Source: Cereibacter changlensis JA139
Lineage (GTDB): Bacteria > Pseudomonadota > Alphaproteobacteria > Rhodobacterales > Rhodobacteraceae
Length of the DNA: 64,000 nucleotides
Assembly: GCF_003034985.1 (NCBI RefSeq)
Contig: NZ_PZKG01000007.1
Location: 1-64,000, forward strand
Direction of reading: 5' to 3'
The notes beneath the pieces are model-generated. The model was not told the origin of the DNA and searched no databases. It saw only the letters and a program-made list of their open reading frames with translations. The position numbers and the translations under genes were made by a program. Shown piece by piece: positions 39,253 to 50,898 of this stretch (the first letter of the stretch is position 1; every line of letters starts with the position of its first letter).

Positions 39253-41196
39253 TCATGCCCGCGACTTGGCCGTGACTTCGGGTTCGGTGTGGCGCAGCTG
39301 CAGCCCGTTCAGCAGCGTCTCCATCCGGCCGCGTTGGGCGGACGGATAGGCGCTGAGCGGCGGCATGCCGCCGGTGAGGCAGCGCAGCAGGATGTCGCGC
39401 ACGATGGGACCGGCGACCGACGATCCGCCGCCGCCATGCTCCACCACCACCGCCACCGCGACCTTCGGATCGGCATAGGGGCCATAGCCGACGAAGAGCG
39501 CGTGGTCGCGCCGCTCCCAGGGCAGGTCGTCGTTGGAGATGACGCCGCGCGCCCGCTCCGCCGCGCTGATGTTGCGCACCTGGCTGGTGCCGGACTTGCC
39601 GGCGAAGGCCAGCTGCTCGTCGGCGATCCGGGCCGAGCGGCCGGTGCCATGCTGCGAGTTCATCACCGCGTTCATGCCGTCGCGCACCGCGCGCAGCTTC
39701 GAGCCGTCGATCCCCAGCAGCGGGGCCTCGGGGGCGGGCACCGGCCGGTCGCCGATGCTGTGCACCAGCCGGGGCGAAATCGCCCGGCCGCTGGCGACGC
39801 GGGCGGTCATCACCGCCAGTTGCAGCGGCGAGGCCAGCACGTAGCCCTGGCCGATCGAGGCGTTGATCGTGTCGCCGATCCGCCATTCCTGCTGGTAGCG
39901 CTCCTGCTTCCAGGCCTTGTTCGGCATCACCCCTTCGGTGATCGCCGACATCGGCAGGTCGTGGCGTTGGCCGAGCCCGAGCCGCTTGCCCATCTCGGCG
40001 ATCTTGTCGATGCCGACCCGCTGCGCCACGTCGTAGTAATAGACGTCGCAGCTTTCCGAGAGCGACTTCTGCAGGTTCACGTTGCCATGGCCGCCGCGCT
40101 TCCAGCAGTGGAAGCGCCGGCCGCCCATCTCGTAATGGCCCGGGCAGTAGACCGAGGTTTCGGCGCTGATGACGCCGGCCTCCAGCGCGGCGAGGGCGGT
40201 GACCATCTTGAAGGTGGAGCCGGGCGGATAGGCCCCCTGCACCGCCTTGTTGGCCAGCGGGCGGTGGTCGTTCTCGGTCAGGATCGAGTAATCCTTGTAG
40301 GAGATGCCGCGCACGAAGAGGTTCGGGTCGAAGGAGGGCGAGGAGCAGATGGCGAGGATGTCGCCATTGGTCACGTCGATCGCCACGGCGGCGGCGCTCT
40401 CGCCGCCGAGCCGGGCCTGGGCGAAGTTCTGCACGTCGGCGTCGATGGTCAGGCGGATGTCCTGCCCGGCCTCGCCCTCGACGCGGTCCAGCTCGCGCAT
40501 CATGCGGCCGAAGGCGTTCACCTCGATGCGCTTGCTGCCGGCCTTGCCGCGCAGCGTGTCCTCCATCCAGGTCTCGACGCCGATCTTGCCGATCTGGAAC
40601 TCCGGGATCTGCAGCAGCGGGTCGGGGTTCTGCAGCTTGGCGAGATCGGCCTCGGAAACCGGGCCGACATAGCCGACGACATGGGCGAAATCGGTGTCCA
40701 GCGGATAGCTGCGCGACAGGCCGACCTCCGGCGTGACGCCGGGCAGCGAGGGGGCGTTGATCGCCACCTTCGACAGGTCGTCCCAGGCCATGCGGTCGGC
40801 GACGATGATCGGGATGAAGGGGCTGCGCCGCTTGGTTTCGGCCAGCGTCGCCTCGATCACCTCCGGTGTCAGCGGGATCACCCCGGCCAGCCGGTGCAGC
40901 ACCTCGTCGACATCGCCGGCGTCCTCGCGGGTGATGACGACGCGGTAGTTCTGCTCGTTGCCGGCGATCAGCTTGCCGTTGCGGTCGAAGATCTGGCCGC
41001 GGTTCGGCGGGATCAGCCGGATGTTTATCCGGTTCTCCTCGGCCAAGAGGCGGAACTGGTCGGCCTGATCGACCTGCAGGTAGCGCATCCGCGCGCCCAG
41101 CACGGCGAACATGGCGCCGAAGCCGCCGCCCAGCAGGAGGGCGCGGCGGTTGATGCGCTTCGCGCTGTCCTCGGTGTCGCGGGCCGACCGTCTCAC
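39253..41196 (-). CDS. mrdA: Penicillin-binding protein 2 (peptidoglycan D,D-transpeptidase)
   Basis: Cross-links peptidoglycan in the elongasome with RodA. The protein is 647 residues: short cytoplasmic tail, one membrane anchor (about 18-36), PBP dimerisation domain, and transpeptidase domain with catalytic Ser327 in STFK (327-330), the second motif as 'SESCD' (380-384) and KSGT (534-537). All catalytic motifs are intact. ATG overlaps the mreD stop (ATGA). Confidence 0.96.
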   Translation of the reverse strand: MRRSARDTEDSAKRINRRALLLGGGFGAMFAVLGARMRYLQVDQADQFRLLAEENRINIRLIPPNRGQIFDRNGKLIAGNEQNYRVVITREDAGDVDEVLHRLAGVIPLTPEVIEATLAETKRRSPFIPIIVADRMAWDDLSKVAINAPSLPGVTPEVGLSRSYPLDTDFAHVVGYVGPVSEADLAKLQNPDPLLQIPEFQIGKIGVETWMEDTLRGKAGSKRIEVNAFGRMMRELDRVEGEAGQDIRLTIDADVQNFAQARLGGESAAAVAIDVTNGDILAICSSPSFDPNLFVRGISYKDYSILTENDHRPLANKAVQGAYPPGSTFKMVTALAALEAGVISAETSVYCPGHYEMGGRRFHCWKRGGHGNVNLQKSLSESCDVYYYDVAQRVGIDKIAEMGKRLGLGQRHDLPMSAITEGVMPNKAWKQERYQQEWRIGDTINASIGQGYVLASPLQLAVMTARVASGRAISPRLVHSIGDRPVPAPEAPLLGIDGSKLRAVRDGMNAVMNSQHGTGRSARIADEQLAFAGKSGTSQVRNISAAERARGVISNDDLPWERRDHALFVGYGPYADPKVAVAVVVEHGGGGSSVAGPIVRDILLRCLTGGMPPLSAYPSAQRGRMETLLNGLQLRHTEPEVTAKSRA

Positions 41197-41732
41197 ATGC
41201 GCCTCCCGTAGGAATCAAGCTCGCCCGTCGCCGGCTTGTGCAGATCCAGCAGGAACCAGGACAGGCCGACCACCAGAGGATAGCAGAGGATGGTGGCGAC
41301 TGTCTGGATCATCGCGAAACCGAAGCCGGGCTGCGGCAGGAAGGCGATCAGGAACATCAGCCGATAGGCCAGCAGCATCGCCACCATGACCCCGGCGACC
41401 AGCAGCCATTCACCGGCGAAGCTCAGCTCGCGGGTCAGCGCGCCGCGCGAGCGCAGGAATTCGGAGGCGACGAGCACCAGCGCCGCCCAGAGCCCGGGCG
41501 GGCGCATCAGGATCAGGTCTTCGGCCAAGACCACCAGCGCGATCAGCAGGGCGGGCAGATAGTCGGGCCGCCGGGTCACCCAGACCAGGATGAGGCAGAG
41601 CAGCAGGTCGGGGCCGGGCCAGCTGCCCGCCTCGGCGCTGATCGGCATCAGCCGGGCGATCAGCAGCATCACGGCGATGCCGACGAAAGCCATCGGATAG
41701 GCCCAGGCCAGCCCGCGCACCCGGTCAGCCAT
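41193..41732 (-). CDS. mreD: Rod-shape-determining protein MreD
   Basis: A 179-residue inner-membrane protein with about five or six helices, in the standard position between mreC and mrdA. MreD helps assemble the MreBCD elongation complex. Sequence is poorly conserved across bacteria, so identity comes from hydrophobic profile, length and gene order. It overlaps mreC by 8 bases and mrdA by 4. Confidence 0.9.
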   Translation of the reverse strand: MADRVRGLAWAYPMAFVGIAVMLLIARLMPISAEAGSWPGPDLLLCLILVWVTRRPDYLPALLIALVVLAEDLILMRPPGLWAALVLVASEFLRSRGALTRELSFAGEWLLVAGVMVAMLLAYRLMFLIAFLPQPGFGFAMIQTVATILCYPLVVGLSWFLLDLHKPATGELDSYGRRM

Positions 41733-42648
41733 CGGCGGCCTCGGCGGTTTCGGGCTCGGCTTCGGCGGCGGGCAGGAGCGGCGGCATCACCGGCGCGGCG
41801 ACGAGGCCGCCCGGGTCGCTGATCGGTTCCAGCTCGTGGCTGCGCAGCACGCGCAGGAACTCCAGCCGGCCATAGTCGGCCGCCAGCCGCACCCGCATCC
41901 GCCGGTCCGGCCCCTGCGCCACCTGTCCCACCAGCAGATCGGCCGGGAACACCCCGCCATCGCCCGAGGTCACCACCCGGTCGCCGGGGCGCACGAGGTC
42001 GGGCTTGTCGAGGAATTCCAGCGGCGGGGCAGGGGAGTTGTCGCCCGACAGGAGCGCCCGCTGCCCCGAGGGCTGCACGATCACCGGGATCCGGCTGTTG
42101 CTGTCGGTGAGCAGGATCACCCGCGCCGTGTTGCGCCCCACGCCCGAGATCCGCCCGACGAGGCCGATCCCGTCCATCGTCGCCCAGCCGTCGCGGATCC
42201 CGTCGCGCGCGCCGACGTTCAGCAGAACCGACTGGCGGAAGGGCGAACCGGAATCGGCGATGACCACGCCGGTCACATGGGTCAGCTTGGGGTCGAGCCG
42301 CACCTGATTGAGGTCGAGCAGACGGGCGTTCTTCTGCTCCAGCTGGAGCGCCGCTTCCTTCCAGGCCTTCATCTGCTGCAGCTCGCGCCGCAGCTCCTGA
42401 TTTTGCTCGTAGATCCGGGTGTAGGACTGGAAGTCGTCGATCATCCCGGCGACCTTAGTCACCGGCGTCATCGCCCAGTCGAAGCTCGGCACCAGACGGT
42501 CGATCAGCGCGGCGCGGAACCGCTCCACCCGCGGGCTGTCGATGCGCCACAGCAGGAAGACGGCAAGCAACAGCAGGACCAGCCCGCCGACAAGGATGCG
42601 GCGCAGCGGGCGGGTGAACTGCTCGGGTCCGTTCCGGTCTCTTGCCAC
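41725..42648 (-). CDS. mreC: Rod-shape-determining protein MreC
   Basis: A 307-residue bitopic protein: one membrane helix (about 17-35), coiled coil (about 75-110, 'YEQNQELRRELQQMKAWKEAALQL' region), then the beta-rich periplasmic domain with 'GVVIADSGSPFRQSVLLNVGA' and 'DLLVGQVAQ'. It links MreB to PBP2. Starts with GTG at 42648 behind GAGG. The C-terminus is Pro/Ala/Glu-rich and probably disordered. Confidence 0.94.
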   Translation of the reverse strand: MARDRNGPEQFTRPLRRILVGGLVLLLLAVFLLWRIDSPRVERFRAALIDRLVPSFDWAMTPVTKVAGMIDDFQSYTRIYEQNQELRRELQQMKAWKEAALQLEQKNARLLDLNQVRLDPKLTHVTGVVIADSGSPFRQSVLLNVGARDGIRDGWATMDGIGLVGRISGVGRNTARVILLTDSNSRIPVIVQPSGQRALLSGDNSPAPPLEFLDKPDLVRPGDRVVTSGDGGVFPADLLVGQVAQGPDRRMRVRLAADYGRLEFLRVLRSHELEPISDPGGLVAAPVMPPLLPAAEAEPETAEAADG

Positions 42649-42682
42649 GGCGGCCTCGTGTCAGGCGCGGGTCGGGTCGCGC

Positions 42683-44128
<1,446 letters not shown>

Positions 44129-45121
44129 TTGACCTCCCCGCCCGTTTCAAGCGCCGCCGCAGCCTCGCCTCCCGGCTTGCGCAACCTGTCGCTCGACCTG
44201 CTGAAGGTGGTCATGGCGGCGATGGTGATTGGCCTGCATGGCGGCTTCCTGCGCGACGTGAACCCGGCGGCGGCGAGCTATTTCACCAACGGGCTGTTCC
44301 GCATCGCGGTGCCGACCTTCTTCCTGATCAACGGCTATTACCTCGAGCGCCTGCTCGACCGCGGCGTCTGGCCGTGGTTCCGGCGGATGCTGGTGCTCTA
44401 CGGGCTGTGGATGCTGATCTACGGCCCGCGCTGGCTGCGCCCCGACGTGCGCCCGCTGGAGGATATCGCCAAGGATGCGCTGATCGGCTTCTACCACCTG
44501 TGGTATCTGATCGCGCTGATCGCCGCCGCCTCTCTGCTGCAGCTGCTGCGCTGGCGCTTCGGCCGCCGCTCCGGCCCGCTGGCGCTGGCGGCGGGGCTGA
44601 CCTTCGTCACCGGGCTGTCGATCCAGTATCTCGGCAACTTCCACCTGATCCCGAACCCGGCGATTGACGACTGGCTGAACACCGTCGATAGCTACCGCAA
44701 CTTCCTGTTCTTCGGCTTTCCCTTCCTCGCCTTCGGCGTGCTGATCGCCCGCTTCGAGCCGGTGATCTCCCGGTTGAGCCGCTGGTATCTGCCGCTGACG
44801 ATCCTGGGCCTTGCCGCGCTGACGCTGGAATGGGGGCTGAACTACCATTTCAACCGGCAGAACTCGGTGTTCGAGATCTACCTCTCGCTGGCGCTGCTCT
44901 GTCCGATGTTGTTCCTGACGGTGAAGGCCCGCACCCTGATGGGCCGCAACCGCAGCATCGGCCTGTTTGCGACCGGGATCTACCTGATCCATGTCTGGGT
45001 GCTGCACCTGACCTACTACGTCGAAATGGGCGACACCGCCAGAACCCTGATCGGGCTGGCGGTGTCGGCGACGCTGGCGCCGCTTCTGGTGCTCGCAAAC
45101 CGGCGGCTGCCGCTGCTTTAG
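44129..45121 (+). CDS. Acyltransferase family 3 membrane protein
   Basis: A 330-residue membrane protein with about ten hydrophobic helices. It matches the acyltransferase-3 pattern: the N-terminal 'RNLSLDLLKVVMAAMVIGLHGG' with the conserved His, the Arg-containing 'FRIAVPTFFLINGYYLERLL', and a final helix ending in a basic segment. Such proteins O-acylate surface polysaccharides or lipids. TTG at 44129 has a well-placed GGAAGG. Target unknown; no polysaccharide cluster is adjacent. Confidence 0.85.
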   Translation: MTSPPVSSAAAASPPGLRNLSLDLLKVVMAAMVIGLHGGFLRDVNPAAASYFTNGLFRIAVPTFFLINGYYLERLLDRGVWPWFRRMLVLYGLWMLIYGPRWLRPDVRPLEDIAKDALIGFYHLWYLIALIAAASLLQLLRWRFGRRSGPLALAAGLTFVTGLSIQYLGNFHLIPNPAIDDWLNTVDSYRNFLFFGFPFLAFGVLIARFEPVISRLSRWYLPLTILGLAALTLEWGLNYHFNRQNSVFEIYLSLALLCPMLFLTVKARTLMGRNRSIGLFATGIYLIHVWVLHLTYYVEMGDTARTLIGLAVSATLAPLLVLANRRLPLL

Positions 45122-45123
45122 CG

Positions 45124-46707
<1,584 letters not shown>

Positions 46708-46711
46708 GTGA

Positions 46712-46732
46712 ATATCCTTCTCTGTCCTTAGC
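46712..46732 (-). promoter_or_regulatory. Segment before leuA complementary to the leader's Leu codons
   Basis: The minus strand carries GCTAAGGACAGAGAAGGATA here, covering the leuA ribosome-binding site. GCTAAGGA is the exact complement of TCCTTAGC in the leader (last Leu and Ser codons), and AGAAG can pair with the CTTCT of the earlier Leu codons. Base pairing would hide the leuA start region unless a ribosome occupies the Leu codons. Confidence 0.5.
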
Positions 46733-46782
46733 ATCGTCCGCGGGCGCTGGTCACCTCCGAGCGGTCGCGCCCAAGGGCACGC

Positions 46783-46869
46783 TCAGAGGCGGCTAAGGAG
46801 AAGAAGCGCACGGGCGGCCAGAGGGCGCGTGGCCCCCGAAGCGTCTGCGATGATGCTGTCCCGTGTCAT
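46783..46869 (-). CDS. leuL: Leader peptide of leuA (28 residues, four Leu codons in a row)
   Basis: A short ORF upstream of leuA whose peptide ends ARALLLLSRL, with codons CTT CTT CTC CTT at 46795-46806 and a final Leu just before TGA. Runs of the regulated amino acid near the end are the mark of attenuation leaders. The ATG is 7 nt after a TATGAT box, so the mRNA probably starts at the ATG itself (leaderless), as described for trpL of Sinorhizobium meliloti. No Shine-Dalgarno is seen. The Leu-codon segment can pair with the region before leuA (see the regulatory entry at 46712-46732). Confidence 0.75.
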   Translation of the reverse strand: MTRDSIIADASGATRPLAARALLLLSRL

Positions 46870-46876
46870 GCGCCGG

Positions 46877-46905
46877 ATCATACGGAGCCAATCGGAAAAG
46901 AAAAG
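46877..46905 (-). promoter_or_regulatory. Candidate promoter of leuL-leuA
   Basis: On the minus strand: CTTTTC, 17-bp spacer, TATGAT, then CCGGCGC and the leuL ATG. The -10 is good; the -35 matches the alphaproteobacterial CTTGAC at four of six positions. The start point would be at or next to the A of the leuL ATG. Confidence 0.55.
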
Positions 46906-47005
46906 CGGCAAAACGCCTCGCGCCGCCGCTTCTTTGCCGTGCGGCCGCTCTGGACATCGCCGGCCTTCGCGCTCCGTTATGCGCCGGATGACAGGGGAGA
47001 TCTTC

Positions 47006-47659
47006 ATGCGGTCACTGGTGATCGGCGCCTCGGGCGGGATCGGCGCGGCGCTCTTGGCGGCAGCGGCCGGGCAGGGCGAGGCGGTCGGGCTGTCGCGTTC
47101 GGCCGACGGGCTGGACCTGACCGACGAGGCCTCGGTGGCGCGGCTGCTCGGCGGGCTCGAGGGGCCGTTCGATCGGGTGATCGTCGCCACCGGCGCGCTG
47201 CATGGCGGGCAGGGGCCGGAGAAGACGCTGCGGGCGCTGGAGTCCCCGGCGATGGCGGCGCAATTCGCGCTGAACGCCATCGGCCCGGCGCTGGTGCTGA
47301 AACACGCGCTGCGGTTCATGCCGCGCGACCGGCCGGCGCGCTTCGCCGCGCTGTCGGCGCGGGTTGGGTCGATCGGCGACAATGGCCTTGGCGGCTGGTA
47401 TTCCTATCGGGCGGCCAAGGCGGCGCTGAACCAGCTGGTCCACACCGCCGCCATCGAGATCGCGCGCAGCCATCCGCAATCGGTGGTGGTCTGCCTGCAT
47501 CCGGGCACCGTCGCCACCCGCTTCACCGCCGATTATCCCGACCGCAGCAAGCTTTCCCCGGAGAAGGCGGCGACCGGGCTGCTCTCGGTGCTGGACGGCT
47601 TGGGACCGGAGGACAGCGGCGGCTTCTTCGATGTGCAGGGCAAGCGGGTGCCCTGGTGA
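47006..47659 (+). CDS. Short-chain dehydrogenase/reductase (C-factor-like)
   Basis: A 217-residue Rossmann-fold SDR. 'VIGASGGIGAAL' binds NAD(P) at the N-terminus; the catalytic pair is in 'YSYRAAKAALNQL' (YxxxK). It is shorter than typical SDRs and close to the CsgA/C-factor type. I chose ATG 47006 (MRSLVIGASGG) with GGGGAGA upstream. Its TGA overlaps the photolyase GTG start (GTGA), so the two are translated together. Substrate unknown. Confidence 0.85.
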   Translation: MRSLVIGASGGIGAALLAAAAGQGEAVGLSRSADGLDLTDEASVARLLGGLEGPFDRVIVATGALHGGQGPEKTLRALESPAMAAQFALNAIGPALVLKHALRFMPRDRPARFAALSARVGSIGDNGLGGWYSYRAAKAALNQLVHTAAIEIARSHPQSVVVCLHPGTVATRFTADYPDRSKLSPEKAATGLLSVLDGLGPEDSGGFFDVQGKRVPW

Positions 47660-49182
47660 GCCGGCTGGTCCTGGTCCTCGGCGACCAGCTGACGCTCACC
47701 GTCGCCGCGCTGCGCGGGGCCGACCGGGCGCGGGATCTGGTGGTGATGGCCGAGGTGATGGGCGAGGCGGCCTCGGTCGCGCATCATCCGCAGAAGATCG
47801 CGCTGATCTTCGCCGCGATGCGCAAGTTCGCCGCCCGGCTCTGCGCCGAGGGCTGGCGGGTGGCCTACACCCGGCTCGACGATCCCGAAAGCAGCGGCAG
47901 GATCGGCGGCGAGCTTTTGCGGCGCGCGGCGGAGACCGGGGCAGGGGAGGTGCTGGCGACGATCCCCGGCGAATGGCGGCTGATCGAAGCGCTGGATGCG
48001 CTGCCGCTGCCGGTGACGCTGCTGCCGGATGACCGTTTCCTCTGCTCGCGCGCCGAATTCGAGGACTGGGCGCGCGACCGCAAGCAGCTGCGGATGGAGT
48101 ATTTCTACCGCGAGATGCGGCGGAAGACCGGGCTATTGATGCGGGAGGGCGGGCCCGAGGGCGGCCAGTGGAACTACGACGCCGAGAACCGGCGGCCGGC
48201 GGCGCCGGACCTGTTCCGGGCCAAGCCGCCGCGTTTCGAGCCCGATGCGGTGACCGAGGAGGTGCTGGAGCTGGTCGAGGCGCGCTTCGGCGGCAACTTC
48301 GGCCGGCTGCGCCCCTTCGGCTGGGCGACCGACCGCGAGGGCGCGCTGCGGGCGCTGGAGCATTTCATCGCCGAGGCCCTGCCGCGTTTCGGGGCCGAGC
48401 AGGACGCGATGCTGCGCGGTGATCCGACCCTGAGCCACGCGCTGATCTCGCCCTACCTGAACCTCGGGCTGCTGGCGCCGCTGGAGGTCTGCCAGCGGGC
48501 CGAGGCCGCCTGGCGCGCAGGCGCAGCGCCGCTGAACGCCGTCGAGGGTTTCATCCGCCAGATCATCGGCTGGCGCGAATATGTGCGCGGCATCTATTTC
48601 CTCGAAGGTCCCGGTTACACGGCGTGCAACACGCTGGAGCATCGCCGCGCGCTGCCGCCGCTCTACTGGGGGGCCGAGACGCGGATGGCCTGCCTGTCGC
48701 ATGCCGTGGCCCAGACCCGCGACATGGCCTATGCGCATCACATCCAGCGGCTGATGGTGACCGGCAATTTCGCGCTGCTGGCCGGGATCGACCCGCATCA
48801 GGTGCATCAATGGTATCTGGAGGTCTATATCGACGCCTATGAATGGGTCGAGGCGCCCAATACCATCGGCATGAGCCAGTTCGCCGACGGCGGGCTGGTG
48901 GCCTCGAAACCCTATGTCTCCTCCGGCAACTACATCAACGGCATGTCCGACTACTGCAAGGGTTGCAGCTATTCGGTGACGGCGAAGCAGGGGCCGGCGG
49001 CCTGTCCGTTCAACCTGCTCTACTGGCATTTCCTGCTGCGGCACCGCGCCCGCTTCGAACGCAACCCGCGCATGGGGCCGGTCTACCGCACGTGGGAGAA
49101 GATGGAGAGCGGCAAGCGCGAGGCGGTGCTGGCCGAGGCCGAGGCCTTCCTCGCGCGGATGGAGGCGGGGGAGACGGTGTGA
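47656..49182 (+). CDS. phrB: Iron-sulfur bacterial cryptochrome/photolyase (FeS-BCP, PhrB/CryB type)
   Basis: A 508-residue FAD-dependent photolyase of the prokaryotic 6-4/CryB group. N-terminal antenna domain ('LVLVLGDQLTL'), C-terminal FAD domain. The four [4Fe-4S] cysteines are C346, C434, C437 and C450, matching Agrobacterium PhrB (350, 438, 441, 454) with a constant offset of four. It would repair (6-4) photoproducts or act in light signalling like Rhodobacter CryB. The GTG start overlaps the SDR stop. Confidence 0.93.
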   Translation: MSRLVLVLGDQLTLTVAALRGADRARDLVVMAEVMGEAASVAHHPQKIALIFAAMRKFAARLCAEGWRVAYTRLDDPESSGRIGGELLRRAAETGAGEVLATIPGEWRLIEALDALPLPVTLLPDDRFLCSRAEFEDWARDRKQLRMEYFYREMRRKTGLLMREGGPEGGQWNYDAENRRPAAPDLFRAKPPRFEPDAVTEEVLELVEARFGGNFGRLRPFGWATDREGALRALEHFIAEALPRFGAEQDAMLRGDPTLSHALISPYLNLGLLAPLEVCQRAEAAWRAGAAPLNAVEGFIRQIIGWREYVRGIYFLEGPGYTACNTLEHRRALPPLYWGAETRMACLSHAVAQTRDMAYAHHIQRLMVTGNFALLAGIDPHQVHQWYLEVYIDAYEWVEAPNTIGMSQFADGGLVASKPYVSSGNYINGMSDYCKGCSYSVTAKQGPAACPFNLLYWHFLLRHRARFERNPRMGPVYRTWEKMESGKREAVLAEAEAFLARMEAGETV

Positions 49183-49207
49183 CGGCCCGGAGGTTCCGGG
49201 CCGTTGC

Positions 49208-50731
49208 TCATTCGGTCGCGGGGGCTTCGGCGGGGGTCGCCTCGGGGGCTCCGGTTTCGGCTGACGCCTCGGGCGCGCCCGTCTCGGTCGCCGCGGCGGC
49301 GGGCTTGGCGAGCATGCCGTCGTTCCACTCGCCGGCGCTCTCCTGCCCGGTGGCGTAGCGCATGACGCCCTGGCCCTGGCGCTTGCCGGCGCGGAAATTG
49401 CCTTCGTAGACGTCGCCATTGGCATAGGTGGCGACTCCGGCGCCGTCGATCTCGCCGGCCTTCCAGCCGCCGACATAGCGGAAGCCGTCGGCCATGACGA
49501 TCTCGCCCTCGCCCTCGCGCTGGCCCTTGACGAAGCTGCCGCGGTAGACCGTGCCATCGGCATAGGTGGCGGTGCCCTGGCCGTGCCGCTGACCGTCGAC
49601 CCAGTCGCCCTCGTAGCGGTAGCCGTCGGGGTAGGTCATCACCCCCTTGCCGTTGTTCTGCGCCGCCTTGAACTGGCCCTCGTAGACCAGACCATTGGCG
49701 TAGGTCGCCCGGCCCGTGCCCTCGATCACCCCGGCCTTCCAGTCGCCGTCATAGGTGGCGCCGTCCGGATAGGTGATCTTGCCCTTGCCCTCGGGCTGGT
49801 CGGCCTTGAAGGCACCGACATAGACCGACTTGTCGGGATAGGTCACCTCGCCCTGACCCTCGATCCGGCCCTCGACCCAGTCGCCCTCGTAGACATAGCC
49901 ATCGGCGCCGCGGAACGTGCCCTTGCCGTGCCGGCGGTCGGCGACGAAATCGCCTTCGTAGACATCACCGTTCTTGTGGGTGACCTTGCCGCGCCCCTCG
50001 CGCTGGCCGTCCTTCAGCGGGCCCTCATAGATGTCGCCATTGGGCTGGGTCAGCTTGCCCGTGCCGTTGATCTGGCCATCGGCCCATTGGCCGACATAGA
50101 CCAGCCCGTCCGGCATGGTCAGCATGCCCGTGCCCTGACGCTGGCCCTTCACGAGGTCGCCCTCGTAGACCGCGCCGTCGGGATAGGTGATGCGGCCCTT
50201 GCCCTCCTTGACGCCGTCGACCCAGTCGCCGTCGTAGCGGTAGCCGTCCGGCCCCTCCATCACGCCCTTGCCGTGATGCACCGCATTGAGGAAGCTGCCG
50301 GTGTAGACGCCGCCATTGGCGTAGCGCGCCGTGCCCTCGCCGGTCATCTGACCGTCGGTCCAGTCGCCCTCGTAGGTGCCGCCGTCGGAGAAGGTGATCT
50401 TGCCCTTGCCCTCGGGCTTGCCGGCCACGAAGCTTCCGACATAGACCGACCCGTTGGGGAAGCGCGCCGTGCCCTCGCCACGGATCTCGCCATCGATCCA
50501 TTCGCCGCTGTATTCATAGCCGTTGGGCAGGCGGTAGGTGCCGGCGCCATGCTGCAGCCCGTTGCGGAAGGTGCCCTCGTAGACCGAGCCGTCGTCATAC
50601 TGCTTGGTCGTCACCGCGCCGTCGTCCTGCGCCAGCGCCATCCCGGCGCCGGTTGCGGCACAGGCCAGCGTCGCGCCGAACAGCCCGGCCCGCAGGACCT
50701 GCCTGATGGTTCCGTCTTTACCCTGCATCAT
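49208..50731 (-). CDS. Exported MORN-repeat protein (18 full repeats)
   Basis: A 507-residue protein: signal peptide (about 1-35), then from residue 51 to 464 eighteen consecutive MORN units of exactly 23 residues (pattern YxGxxxxGxxxGxGxxxxxDG), a partial nineteenth, and an acidic Ala/Glu/Pro tail. The 69-bp periodicity is purely coding. Periplasmic location is inferred from the signal peptide. MORN repeats usually form an elongated lipid- or protein-binding sheet; no enzymatic domain is attached. Repeat number may vary between strains. Confidence 0.9.
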   Translation of the reverse strand: MMQGKDGTIRQVLRAGLFGATLACAATGAGMALAQDDGAVTTKQYDDGSVYEGTFRNGLQHGAGTYRLPNGYEYSGEWIDGEIRGEGTARFPNGSVYVGSFVAGKPEGKGKITFSDGGTYEGDWTDGQMTGEGTARYANGGVYTGSFLNAVHHGKGVMEGPDGYRYDGDWVDGVKEGKGRITYPDGAVYEGDLVKGQRQGTGMLTMPDGLVYVGQWADGQINGTGKLTQPNGDIYEGPLKDGQREGRGKVTHKNGDVYEGDFVADRRHGKGTFRGADGYVYEGDWVEGRIEGQGEVTYPDKSVYVGAFKADQPEGKGKITYPDGATYDGDWKAGVIEGTGRATYANGLVYEGQFKAAQNNGKGVMTYPDGYRYEGDWVDGQRHGQGTATYADGTVYRGSFVKGQREGEGEIVMADGFRYVGGWKAGEIDGAGVATYANGDVYEGNFRAGKRQGQGVMRYATGQESAGEWNDGMLAKPAAAATETGAPEASAETGAPEATPAEAPATE

Positions 50732-50898
50732 ACCCCGCCCCGTTCGCGGCCTGCCGTGATCCGGCCAGTGCCGCCAGCCGCGCGAAGCCTAGCCGCCGTG
50801 TCCCGCACTGACAAGCGTCAGCGCCGCTATCGGCTTTTCCTTGCCCGCCAACCTGCTAGAACACAAGCCAACAGCGCGTGAGCAGAAGAGGGCAGGGC

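Noticed and set aside
46783-46881. A longer leader peptide starting at the ATG at 46881
   Set aside because: That ATG overlaps the -10 box TATGAT and has no ribosome-binding site; the ATG at 46869 fits a leaderless transcript better.
49208-50731. 69-bp tandem periodicity that could be taken for a CRISPR or minisatellite
   Set aside because: The period is exactly 23 codons and encodes MORN repeats in frame; there are no constant repeats with unique spacers.
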